64,000 nucleotides of DNA, taken from assembly GCA_937897985.1 (NCBI GenBank), contig CALCBD010000039.1, forward strand, positions 1 to 64,000. The letters run 5' to 3'. Origin of the DNA: an uncultured Paludibacter sp. (GTDB taxonomy: Bacteria; Bacteroidota; Bacteroidia; Bacteroidales; Paludibacteraceae). The notes under the pieces were generated by a model that saw only the letters and a program-made list of their open reading frames with translations, ran no database searches and was not told where the DNA came from. This document shows, piece after piece, positions 43,600-51,639 of this stretch. How positions within the stretch are numbered: position 1 is the stretch's first letter; every line of letters begins with the position of its first letter. A program made the translations under genes and the position numbers.

Positions 43600-44442
43600 A
43601 TGACATATATACGAAAACCTGAATGGTTGAGAACCAAATTATACAGCGAATCAAACTTCTCCAATGTGAGCCAGGTCATCAAAGAACACGGACTGCATAC
43701 CATCTGCGTTAGTGGTCGTTGTCCGAACCAGAGTGAATGCTGGAGCAAGGGAACTGCAACTTTGATGATAGCGGGCGACATCTGTACAAGGGCATGTAAA
43801 TTTTGCAACACCATCACCGGACGTCCGTTGCCACTCGATGCGGATGAACCTGCTAAAGTGGCTGAGTCCATCCGGTTGATGAAGCTCCGGCATGCTGTGA
43901 TTACTTCGGTTGACCGTGACGATTTAAAAGACCAGGGCGCAAATCACTGGGCAGCTACCATCAGAGCTGTGAAAGCAATTAATCCCGGGACAACCCTCGA
44001 AGTGCTGATTCCTGACTTTGACGGGCGTGAAGATCTCATCGAGCTGGTAATCAACGAAAAACCTGACATCATTTCACATAATCTTGAAACTGTCCGACGA
44101 CTAACACCATTGATTCGTACCAAAGCAAAATACGACACAAGTCTTAATGTATTGAAATACATAGCCTCGAAAGGATTGAAAGCTAAAACAGGCATCATGC
44201 TTGGGCTTGGTGAAACAGAAGAAGAAATTCTGCAATTGTTCGATGATGCACTGGCGCATGGCTGCAGTATCATCACTATAGGACAGTACATGCAACCTTC
44301 GCGCAGGAATATACAGGTTAGTGAATATGTACATCCCGACAAGTTTGCCGAATACAAAGAGATAGCATTAAAAAAAGGATTTCTTATGGTGGAAAGCGGT
44401 CCGTTTGTCAGATCGTCCTATTGTGCCGAAAAACATGTTTAA
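43600..44442 (+). CDS. lipA: Lipoyl synthase
   Basis: LipA inserts two sulfurs into octanoyl groups on carrier proteins of 2-oxoacid dehydrogenases and the glycine cleavage system. The auxiliary cluster cysteines are CVSGRCPNQSEC (about 33-44); the radical-SAM motif is CTRACKFC (about 64-71). The end has RSSYCAEKH, with the conserved RSSY serine ligand. The 280-residue length is standard. The frame is open from a TTG at 43579, but that codon overlaps the -7 box; the ATG at 43600 is chosen. No lipB is visible nearby. Confidence 0.96.
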   Translation: MTYIRKPEWLRTKLYSESNFSNVSQVIKEHGLHTICVSGRCPNQSECWSKGTATLMIAGDICTRACKFCNTITGRPLPLDADEPAKVAESIRLMKLRHAVITSVDRDDLKDQGANHWAATIRAVKAINPGTTLEVLIPDFDGREDLIELVINEKPDIISHNLETVRRLTPLIRTKAKYDTSLNVLKYIASKGLKAKTGIMLGLGETEEEILQLFDDALAHGCSIITIGQYMQPSRRNIQVSEYVHPDKFAEYKEIALKKGFLMVESGPFVRSSYCAEKHV

Positions 44443-44546
44443 TGATTTACAGTTCAACTGATATCCTGACTAATTGACAAATCAGCATTTATACAATTAA
44501 TTTACAACTTACCGGTTTGCTTTATTATTGTTGTATTGGCTGATTG

Positions 44547-45938
44547 TCAAATTGCCTTTACAACATAAAGCTGTCCGGTTTCGTAACGGATAATACTTAC
44601 TCTTGTACCCTTTTCGATAAATCCGTCTTCCGAAACGGCATCGTAGATTTTGTCGTCCACTCTGACTTTGCCCGATAATTTTAAAACAGTCGAAGCGATG
44701 CCCTCCCGACCCACCAGTTCTTTGGGTGACATCGATACACCGATAAAACCTGAAGAGTTATCGAGTGTCTTATCCAGTGCTACTTTACTGAAAATACCCT
44801 TCGATCCTATTTTACTGCTCAGATAAATTACCAGCAAAAAAGCAAGGAGTATTCCGCCTGTAACGGTGAGCAATGCTTTTCCAAGGGCATGTGTTTCAAC
44901 TGATTTGAAGTCGAAAACAACATTGTTAAGCATACTCAGTGTGAGCCCTGCAACGACGAGGACAATCCCCGAAATCCCGGTTATCCCGAAACCCGGGACA
45001 ACAAAGATTTCGAGCGCAATCAGCACCAATCCAATCAGGAAAATAAGGATTTCCCAGTTGGCTGCCAGCCCATCGATATACAGAGGTGCAAAATATAACA
45101 CTGCCGCAGTAATGGCGACAACAAGCGGAAAGCCAACACCCGGAGTCTGGAGTTCAAAATAAATACCCCCGACGATGAGCATTATCAGAATACCCTGAAG
45201 TACCGAACTCATTAACAATCCTTTCAGATTGTCCCAAACCGAAGGTTTAAAAGTAAGCAGTTTATATTCTTTCAAATTGAGTTTTTTTTCAATCACTTCT
45301 TCGACATTTTCGGCCTCACCTTCACAATAATGATATTTTATTGCTTCCTGCGTGCTGAATGTAAGTGTTTTACCCGAATCGATGATCCCCGGAATGACAG
45401 TCCGGTCATCAACCATAGCCTCAGCAATCATCGGGTCACGTTTCCATTTATAAACCGTATCGTTGGCACTTATAATCGTATCTTTACCGTGCGATTCGGC
45501 TGTGGCACGCATTTTAGCCCGCATGTACGACTGATATTTATCAGGCATTTGAGCGCCTGTTTCGTTAACAACAGTTGCAGCACCGATGCTTCCTCCCGGA
45601 CGCATATAAATTTTATCGCAGGCAATGGCAATTAGCGCACCTGCCGAAGCTGCATTGTTATCAACAAAAACATAAACCGGAATTTTTGAATTGAGAACTT
45701 TTGTACGTATCGAGTCGGCATATAAAACTTCACCACCATAGGTATTCATGTGAATCAATACTGCATTTGCCTTATTCTGAGCAGCTTCACTAAACCCTTT
45801 CCGCACATAAAGCCATGTTGACGGACCAATTTCCTTTTTGATATCAATTTTGTAAATGATGTTTTCATTAGCTCCCAAAACGGAAATGTTAATTGTAATG
45901 ATTACAATTATTAAACAAATATAATTTTTATAAAACAT
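44547..45938 (-). CDS. NfeD family membrane serine protease (ClpP-class)
   Basis: A 463-residue protein of the long NfeD type. A signal peptide (ICLIIVIITINISVLGA) leads to a periplasmic ClpP/SDH-like protease domain, with the serine nucleophile in NNAASAGALIAIACDKIYM (about 99) and GAATVVNETGAQMP. Then come four membrane helices (about 250-370) and a C-terminal OB-fold NfeD domain (GREGIASTVLKLSGKVRVDD). Such proteins act in membrane protein quality control with stomatins; no stomatin gene is adjacent. The ATG at 45938 is preferred over a TTG six codons upstream. Confidence 0.93.
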   Translation of the reverse strand: MFYKNYICLIIVIITINISVLGANENIIYKIDIKKEIGPSTWLYVRKGFSEAAQNKANAVLIHMNTYGGEVLYADSIRTKVLNSKIPVYVFVDNNAASAGALIAIACDKIYMRPGGSIGAATVVNETGAQMPDKYQSYMRAKMRATAESHGKDTIISANDTVYKWKRDPMIAEAMVDDRTVIPGIIDSGKTLTFSTQEAIKYHYCEGEAENVEEVIEKKLNLKEYKLLTFKPSVWDNLKGLLMSSVLQGILIMLIVGGIYFELQTPGVGFPLVVAITAAVLYFAPLYIDGLAANWEILIFLIGLVLIALEIFVVPGFGITGISGIVLVVAGLTLSMLNNVVFDFKSVETHALGKALLTVTGGILLAFLLVIYLSSKIGSKGIFSKVALDKTLDNSSGFIGVSMSPKELVGREGIASTVLKLSGKVRVDDKIYDAVSEDGFIEKGTRVSIIRYETGQLYVVKAI

Positions 45939-46188
45939 GGCTATTTTTTTTCTCAATTATACACAAAAATAAAAAATATCATTTACATTTGTAGTGAAAA
46001 TAAAACATAAAATTTTCGAAAGAGTTCTTTATTTAATATTATTCAGTATAGACAACTGACAATCAATTACTTATTTCTGTTTCAAAAGTTTTTTCAAACA
46101 AAAAGGTACTTTTTTTCGAAGAAGTACAAACAACAGTTAAGTCGACAAGCGCTTAATTGCATTCACTCACACGTAAAACTTGGAAAAA

Positions 46189-46695
46189 ATGAAAAACGTT
46201 CAAATTGAAAATGAATTGGTAGCGTTGCAAAGTAACATGCGAAATTTCGCATTTTCACTCACTCTTAATCGTGATGAAGCAGAGGATCTTTTGCAGGACA
46301 CTACGTTAAAAGTATTGGATAATCAGGAGAAGTTTACTGACAATGTCAATTTCAAAGGCTGGGTACTAACAATTATGAAGAACATCTTCATAAATAACTA
46401 TCGCAAGATAGTACGTAACCAGACAGTAGTTGACAAAACCGAGGACCTTCATCACCTGAATTTGCCACAAAATTCAGGGTTCGACAGTCCGGAGGGATCT
46501 TATGCCATAGGTGAAATAACAAAAAGCATTGAAGCATTTGCCGATGAATACCGTGTACCTTTTTCGATGCACATTCAGGGTTTCAAATACGAGGAAATTG
46601 CCCAATCAATGAATCTTCCCATTGGTACTGTTAAAAGCAGAATTTTTCTTGCACGCAAGCGATTGCAGGAACAATTAAAAGATTATCGTTATTAA
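46189..46695 (+). CDS. ECF-type RNA polymerase sigma factor
   Basis: A 168-residue sigma-70 family protein with region 2 (SLTLNRDEAEDLLQDTTLKVLD, about 23-45, then FKGWVLTIMKNIFINNYRK) and region 4 HTH (YEEIAQSMNLPIGTVKSRIF, about 126-145). No anti-sigma gene follows; a terminator comes right after, so it differs from the FecI/anti-sigma pairs common in this phylum. The ATG at 46189 is preferred over a TTG at 46180. Several Bacteroidota carry lone ECF factors of this sort, often stress-related. Confidence 0.93.
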   Translation: MKNVQIENELVALQSNMRNFAFSLTLNRDEAEDLLQDTTLKVLDNQEKFTDNVNFKGWVLTIMKNIFINNYRKIVRNQTVVDKTEDLHHLNLPQNSGFDSPEGSYAIGEITKSIEAFADEYRVPFSMHIQGFKYEEIAQSMNLPIGTVKSRIFLARKRLQEQLKDYRY

Positions 46696-46716
46696 AATTA
46701 TCACCACTTTTTTTAT

Positions 46717-46748
46717 AAAGCCGAAGAACAACTCTTCGGCTTTATTTG
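46717..46748 (+). terminator. Terminator-like hairpin after the ECF sigma gene
   Basis: AAAGCCGAAGA (46717-46727) pairs with TCTTCGGCTTT (46733-46743), followed by ATTTGTT. The stem is strong and the T tract is weak. Confidence 0.75.
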
Positions 46749-46837
46749 TTAAATCAACAGATAACAAAACAGATAATTATTTCCGGGTTTCAGTTTAAAA
46801 ACACCATAAAAACCATTTTTTTGTATAAAATTGATTT

Positions 46838-47227
46838 ATGAACACTGCAATAGTAATGTTGGGTACAAATATAAATCAGGAGGAAAACCTGGTGAAAGCA
46901 AAAGAGATGCTGAGTAATTTCTTCGAGATTATCGATGAAAGTTCGGTACTTATAACTGCACCGATAGGCAAGAAATATAAAAATGATTTTCATAATCAGG
47001 CTATTAAACTGATTTCGGACGATACGGCAAAAGAGATAACCAGTCATTTCAAACAAATTGAAAATGAAATGGGGCGATCACCACAGACGAATTTAAAAGG
47101 AGAAGTCCCCATTGACATAGATTTGATATTCTGGAACGGCATTCAAAAACGTGCCGATTATGATAAATTTTCCTTTGTAAAGCAATGTGTCGACGAAATT
47201 AAAGACAATGCCGAACTTGTCGACTAA
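46838..47227 (+). CDS. Divergent FolK-like protein (HPPK family)
   Basis: A 129-residue protein related to the folate enzyme HPPK (FolK), which pyrophosphorylates 6-hydroxymethyl-dihydropterin. It shares the N-terminal glycine motif (VMLGTNINQEENL) and the FKQIENEMGRSPQTNL...IDIDLIFWNG block, with the metal-binding DxD at about 94-96. Length is below the usual roughly 160 residues. The arginine of the GPRxxDLD motif appears to be replaced (EVPIDID), so pterin or ATP handling may differ. It could be a true reduced FolK or a paralogue. It lies alone after a terminator. Confidence 0.75.
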   Translation: MNTAIVMLGTNINQEENLVKAKEMLSNFFEIIDESSVLITAPIGKKYKNDFHNQAIKLISDDTAKEITSHFKQIENEMGRSPQTNLKGEVPIDIDLIFWNGIQKRADYDKFSFVKQCVDEIKDNAELVD

Positions 47228-47344
47228 AACAAACACTTCCGGTTTAAATTTCTGGTGCCTGTTAATACCCGCAGAGAACCAAAAGATAAAAGCATAAACT
47301 TCCTCCCGAACATTTCAATTATTCAAATGAAAAAAAAATAGCGG

Positions 47345-47375
47345 TTTGTTTTTTCATAAATATTGACTAACTTTG
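47345..47375 (+). promoter_or_regulatory. Bacteroidota-type promoter of the nucleoside phosphorylase gene
   Basis: TTTG (47345-47348), 19 bp, and TAACTTTG (47368-47375) match the consensus. The ATG lies 48 bp downstream. Confidence 0.75.
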
Positions 47376-47423
47376 TTGTTTTTCCCGAAAATTCAAAACA
47401 ACAAAATAAATTCTCACAATATT

Positions 47424-48293
47424 ATGAAACATTTTCCACCCTCGGAGCTGATTGTCAATAATGATGGCAGCATTTTCCATTTACACCTGAAACCGGAACA
47501 ATTAGCAGATAACGTCATACTTGTGGGCGATCCGGGAAGGGTTGCGATGATTGCCGCTTACTTCGACACACAGGAATGTTCGGTTTCGAGCCGCGAATTT
47601 AACACAATTACAGGTACTTATAAAGGCAAACGCATTTCTGTTATCTCCACAGGCATTGGAACCGACAATATCGATATAGTTATGAACGAACTCGATGCAT
47701 TGTCGAATATTGATCTTGTTCGCCGCGTTGAAAAAGAAAAATTCCGTCAGCTTAACATTGTTCGTATAGGCACCTCGGGTGGTATGCAACCCGATATTCC
47801 GCTGGGCAGTTTTCTAATTTCTGAGAAGTCAATCGGCTTCGATGGAATGCTGAATTTTTATGCCGGTCGTGATACGGTCAGCGATCTTGCCTTTGAAGAT
47901 GCAATGAAAAAGCACCTCAACTGGAATCCGCAATTAGCTGCACCCTATGTGGTTGATGCGGATGAAGAACTTGTAAACCGTATAGGCAAAAACGACATGC
48001 TTCGCGGTGTTACAATTTCGGCTAACGGGTTTTATGGCCCTCAGGGTCGTGTATTGCGGATTGACCTGGCTGACATGCATATTAACGACAAAATTGAAAG
48101 TTTCAGATACGGAAAATACAAAATCACGAATTACGAAATGGAAGGTTCAGCCATTGCGGGTCTTTCAAAACTTATGGGACACAAAGCAATGACCGTTTGC
48201 TGTATTATTGCCAACCGAAGGGTTGAAGCAGCCAATACGGATTATAAACCCTACATCGAGAAATTGGTACAGGTGGTTTTAGACAGGATTTAA
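47424..48293 (+). CDS. Nucleoside phosphorylase (PNP/uridine phosphorylase family)
   Basis: A 289-residue cytosolic enzyme of the PNP_UDP_1 family that splits nucleosides with phosphate. The phosphate-binding start is LVGDPGRVAMIA (about 34-45), followed by ISTGIGTDNIDIVMNEL (about 74-90), RIGTSGGMQPDIPLGSF (about 114-130), and the ribose-binding EMEGSAIAGLS near 236. The uridine phosphorylase group seems closest, but purine specificity cannot be excluded. The ATG at 47424 is chosen over an upstream TTG overlapping the promoter. Confidence 0.9.
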   Translation: MKHFPPSELIVNNDGSIFHLHLKPEQLADNVILVGDPGRVAMIAAYFDTQECSVSSREFNTITGTYKGKRISVISTGIGTDNIDIVMNELDALSNIDLVRRVEKEKFRQLNIVRIGTSGGMQPDIPLGSFLISEKSIGFDGMLNFYAGRDTVSDLAFEDAMKKHLNWNPQLAAPYVVDADEELVNRIGKNDMLRGVTISANGFYGPQGRVLRIDLADMHINDKIESFRYGKYKITNYEMEGSAIAGLSKLMGHKAMTVCCIIANRRVEAANTDYKPYIEKLVQVVLDRI

Positions 48294-48329
48294 ACTACTT
48301 TCTGAAAACAAAGAATAACAATCATCAAC

Positions 48330-48917
48330 ATGATATCCGACAGAAAATCATATCAGTACTTTCTGAAACGCGATCTGGAAGCCTACGATCAAAAAAGTTT
48401 CACGATGTATTCATATTTCAGGATGGACTGTCTTAGATTTCAGAGACGATTACGAAAAATTGAATATCTGTTCAACGTAAAGCGTGACAATATCTTTTGC
48501 AGGTTATATCTTTATTTTCTTGAATTCATCAATCACCGGCTGGCAACCAGATTAGGATTGACAATACCGAAAAATGTATTCGGTGCCGGATTATGCATAG
48601 TACATTACGGCACAATTGTAGTCAGTCCGCTGGCAAAAGCAGGTGAAAACTGCAGGATACATCCATCCACAAGCATAGGTGATTACAACGGAGCTCCTGT
48701 CATTGGAAATAATGTGTACATAGGTCCGGGGGCCAAATTGTTTGGAAACATAACAATTGGAAACAATGTGGCTATCGGAGCCAATGCAGTAGTAAACAGC
48801 AGTTTTGGCGATAATGTGACCATCGGAGGAATACCTGCTGCGATTATTTCGCAGAAATCGAGTATTGAAAACGGAGTTTTTCCTGAAAGTTTAGTTCAAA
48901 AAATGAAACAAAAATGA
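48330..48917 (+). CDS. Serine acetyltransferase-like hexapeptide-repeat transferase
   Basis: A 195-residue left-handed beta-helix acyltransferase. The N-terminal helical part (MISDRKSYQYFLKRDLEAYD) leads to hexapeptide repeats: LCIVHYGTIVVSP, RIHPSTSIGDYNGAPVIGNN, VYIGPGAKLFGNITIGNNVA. It resembles the short CysE-like proteins often found in capsule or polysaccharide gene sets, so the acceptor may be serine or a sugar. The 3' end overlaps mnmE by 4 bp (ATGA), which suggests coupled translation. No cysK or sugar transferase gene is nearby. Confidence 0.85.
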   Translation: MISDRKSYQYFLKRDLEAYDQKSFTMYSYFRMDCLRFQRRLRKIEYLFNVKRDNIFCRLYLYFLEFINHRLATRLGLTIPKNVFGAGLCIVHYGTIVVSPLAKAGENCRIHPSTSIGDYNGAPVIGNNVYIGPGAKLFGNITIGNNVAIGANAVVNSSFGDNVTIGGIPAAIISQKSSIENGVFPESLVQKMKQK

Positions 48918-50311
48918 TGAATACCACAACAATAGCAGCAATCTCTACTGCTCCCGGAACAGGGGGTATAGCAGTAGTCAGGGTTTCGGGAAAAGATTCG
49001 GTTTTGATATGCAATAAAATTTTCATTGCAAAAAGAAAGCATACAAGCCTCAGCGAAGCGAAACCAAACGTAGCACTTTATGGCAGTATCATCGACAATT
49101 CGGGAGAGGAAATTGATGACGTTTTGCTCACTGTTTTTCGTTCGCCTCATTCATTTACCGGAGAGGACATCGTGGAAATATCATGTCACGGTTCACAACA
49201 TATTCAACACCGGTTGCTGCAACTGCTTATCGACAATGGTTGCGTTTTAGCCCAACCGGGCGAATTCACCCAACGGGCATTCTTAAACGGCAAAATGGAC
49301 CTTTCGCAAGCCGAGGCAGTAGCCGATCTGATTGCTTCTAATTCGGAAGCTTCACACAGAATGGCAATGAGTCAGATGCGGGGTGGTTTTTCGAACGAAC
49401 TGATCAGTCTGCGCAACAGATTGCTTAACTTTGTTTCGTTGGTAGAACTTGAACTCGATTTTTCAGAAGAAGACGTTGAATTTGCTGACCGCACACAACT
49501 GAATTATCTTACCTACGAAATCGAACAACTAATCACCCGTTTATCTGATTCATTCAGAGTGGGAAATGCATTGAAAAACGGAATTCCCGTAGCATTGGTA
49601 GGTGAAACAAATGTAGGCAAATCGACTTTGCTGAACGTCCTGCTGAATGACGAAAAAGCCATTGTTTCGGACATACACGGTACTACCCGCGACGTCATCG
49701 AAGATGTTATCAACATTAACGGTATTGCATTTCGTTTTATCGACACTGCCGGTATCCGCGACACCAGGGATAAAATTGAGAACATGGGCATTGAACGTAC
49801 TTTTCAGAAAATTGAACAAGCTGCAATAGTACTCTGGATTCTCGACTGCACCCAAATGAGCGAACACATAGAATGGCTCACCGACAAAATCGAACGAAAG
49901 GCAACCGGCAAAAAAATCATTATGGTCTTCAATAAAATTGATAAAATAGTGGAAGAAGAACGCGAGGTACTGAATCAACTATTCGAACAGTTTGAAGGCG
50001 AAAGGATTTATATATCAGCCAAAAACAGGCTCAACACAGAGGAACTTAAGGCATCACTCATAAAAGCCGCACAATTACCAAACATTCAACCGGGCGACAT
50101 TGTAGTGAACAATATCCGTCACTACGAAGCTCTTCAAAATGCGCTGTCAGCCATACAGCGAGTAAAACACGGGCTCGAAAAAGGCATCTCCGGCGACTTC
50201 CTGTCGCAGGACATACGTGAATGTATGCACTATCTGGGCGAGATTACCGGCCAAATCACAAACGACGAAATTCTGGGAAATATCTTCGGGAAATTCTGTA
50301 TCGGAAAATAA
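48914..50311 (+). CDS. mnmE: tRNA uridine-5-carboxymethylaminomethyl modification GTPase MnmE
   Basis: MnmE works with MnmG to modify the wobble uridine of several tRNAs. The 465-residue protein has the folate-binding N-terminal domain (IAAISTAPGTGGIAVVRVSG, about 7-26), an inserted G domain with G1 GETNVGKST near 228, DIHGTTRD near 253, DTAGIRDT near 273 and NKID near 340, and the C-terminal FCIGK with the catalytic cysteine. An in-frame second ATG at 48917 is possible, but the upstream one overlaps the previous stop. It ends before the repeat array. Confidence 0.96.
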   Translation: MMNTTTIAAISTAPGTGGIAVVRVSGKDSVLICNKIFIAKRKHTSLSEAKPNVALYGSIIDNSGEEIDDVLLTVFRSPHSFTGEDIVEISCHGSQHIQHRLLQLLIDNGCVLAQPGEFTQRAFLNGKMDLSQAEAVADLIASNSEASHRMAMSQMRGGFSNELISLRNRLLNFVSLVELELDFSEEDVEFADRTQLNYLTYEIEQLITRLSDSFRVGNALKNGIPVALVGETNVGKSTLLNVLLNDEKAIVSDIHGTTRDVIEDVININGIAFRFIDTAGIRDTRDKIENMGIERTFQKIEQAAIVLWILDCTQMSEHIEWLTDKIERKATGKKIIMVFNKIDKIVEEEREVLNQLFEQFEGERIYISAKNRLNTEELKASLIKAAQLPNIQPGDIVVNNIRHYEALQNALSAIQRVKHGLEKGISGDFLSQDIRECMHYLGEITGQITNDEILGNIFGKFCIGK

Positions 50312-50411
50312 AAACCATTTCCTGAAAAAATTACTTTATCCAATTTCAGATATTACATTTTATTCTTTTCAATAGCCTGTTGAATAAAAAACAACCGACT
50401 GACAGCCGATA

Positions 50412-50735
50412 GAATCCGGAGTATTCATATGTTTATAAATTAGATGAAATTGAATTTGAGTATACGACCCCAACGGGGTCGAACAGGTCGTTTGCAGTTC
50501 GATTGTTATAATCATATTATCCCTCCGGGATAAAGAAAGGAATCCGGAGGATTCAGATATTTATAAATCAGGTAACATTTGAATAAGAGAATACGACCCC
50601 AACGGGTCGAACAGGTCGTTTGCAGTTCGATTGTTATAATCATATTATCCCTCCGGGATAAAAAAGGAATCCGGAGGATTTATATGTTTATAGATTTCAA
50701 ATTGCACGAAAAATACGACCCCAACGGGGTCGTAT
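50412..50735. repeat. Upstream arm of a palindromic repeat array (about 129-bp unit)
   Basis: The unit has three hairpins and conserved linkers. P1 is CGACCCC-AAC-GGGGTCG, P2 TTATCCC-TCC-GGGATAA, and P3 GAATCC-GGA-GGATTC. P1 occurs at 50465-50481, 50594-50609 (one G short) and 50716-50732; P2 at 50517-50533 and 50645-50661; P3 at 50540-50554 and 50667-50681, with a degenerate copy at 50412-50426. Linkers between P1 and P2 (GAACAGGTCGTTTGCAGTTC and beyond) are nearly identical between copies. The third P1 is extended to 10 bp (50713-50735) and lies just before the transposase gene. Confidence 0.9.
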
Positions 50736-50814
50736 AAATCCAAGTTACATATATTGCTATAACATCTTATCAATTCAGGATTAGGAAAATACAAACGTTA
50801 AATCATTATATATT

Positions 50815-51279
50815 ATGGCTGATACATTTTCACAAATCTACATTCATATTGTTTTTGCTGTAAAAAACAGAAATAGTTTGATAAAACCATTATGGGAAGA
50901 AGAATTGTATAAATACATTACGGGAATAGTACAAAACAAAGGTCAAAAAATACTTGCCATCAACGGGATGCCTGACCATATTCATATCTTGATTGGCATG
51001 CGTCCGACTTGTTGTTTGTCTGATTTAGTGCGGGAAGTGAAGAAATCGTCGAATGAGTTTATAAAGGAAAAGAAGTTTACTCCATTTAAATTTCAATGGC
51101 AGGAAGGTTTTGGTGCATTTTCGTATAGCCATTCATCTTTAGACAATGTAATAGGTTATATCAATCGACAAAAAGCACATCATAAGAAACGCCAGTTCAA
51201 AGAAGAATATATGGAGATGCTTAATAAGTTTGAAGTAGATTTTGAAGAACAATATTTATTTGAATGGATGGAAGATTAG
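50815..51279 (+). CDS. tnpA: IS200-type (Y1/HUH) transposase, REP-associated tyrosine transposase candidate
   Basis: A 154-residue single-domain Y1 transposase. The HUH metal site is DHIHIL (His55 and His57) and the catalytic tyrosine is Tyr115 in VIGYINRQKAHHKK. These enzymes cut single-stranded DNA next to hairpins and rejoin it. The start ADTFSQIYIHIVFAVKNRN is typical for the Bacteroidota group. It has no partner tnpB. Hairpins that could serve as recognition sites lie on both sides in the surrounding array. The gene has no frameshift or internal stop, so it could be active or domesticated. Confidence 0.93.
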   Translation: MADTFSQIYIHIVFAVKNRNSLIKPLWEEELYKYITGIVQNKGQKILAINGMPDHIHILIGMRPTCCLSDLVREVKKSSNEFIKEKKFTPFKFQWQEGFGAFSYSHSSLDNVIGYINRQKAHHKKRQFKEEYMEMLNKFEVDFEEQYLFEWMED

Positions 51280-51281
51280 TT

Positions 51282-51474
51282 GAATCCTCCGGATTCAACT
51301 GTTTTAGCACAAGATCGGTTATGAATGTACGACCCCAACGGGGTTGAACAGATTGTTTGCAGTTCGATTGTTATAATCATATTATCCCTCACGGATAAAA
51401 AAAGGAATCCGGAGGATTCAGATATTTATAAATCAGGTAGAATTTGATTAAAGAATACGACCCCAAAGGGGTCG
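51282..51474. repeat. Downstream arm of the palindromic repeat array
   Basis: An inverted P3 (GAATCCTCCGGATTC, 51282-51296) follows the transposase stop by 2 bp. Then come P1 with one mismatch (51330-51346), a P2 with a mismatched arm (about 51383-51399), a perfect P3 (51405-51419) and a P1 with AAA loop (51458-51474). The linker between P1 and P2 matches the upstream copies closely. After 51480 the spacer to the rel gene is AT-rich and carries a TATATTTG box (51610-51617), the probable -7 element of that gene. Confidence 0.88.
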
Positions 51475-51639
51475 AACAGAGTTTAACAAAAACAGGGTTA
51501 ACTATGTTTTTGTCATTCATTATTTTTCTCCGGAATTCTGTTTATTTTTACAAAAAACTTTAATAATCAATCCTGATTGCTGATAAGGTGGCTTTTTAGG
51601 TTTTATTAGTATATTTGCAAAAATTTCGAATTTCCGCTT

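Larger units (their letters stand above)
50312..51639. mobile_element. Transposase gene flanked by its presumed palindromic repeats (REP/BIME-like locus)
   Basis: The region between mnmE and the rel gene consists only of a Y1-type transposase gene (50815-51279) and copies of one set of palindromes on both sides. The left boundary of the transposase segment is the extended P1 at 50713-50735; the right is an inverted P3 (51282-51296) directly after the stop, after which the array resumes. This mirrors REP-associated tyrosine transposase loci. The exact ends of any mobile unit are not resolvable by eye. Confidence 0.75.

Noticed and set aside
44474..44550. Inverted repeat TTGACAAATCAGC / GCTGATTGTCAA between lipA and nfeD as a terminator
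   Set aside because: The arms are about 50 bp apart, one has an extra base, and no T tract follows on either strand.
50412..50735. CRISPR array
   Set aside because: The repeats are about 129 bp apart, contain three different hairpins, the intervening sequences are conserved rather than unique, and there are no cas genes.
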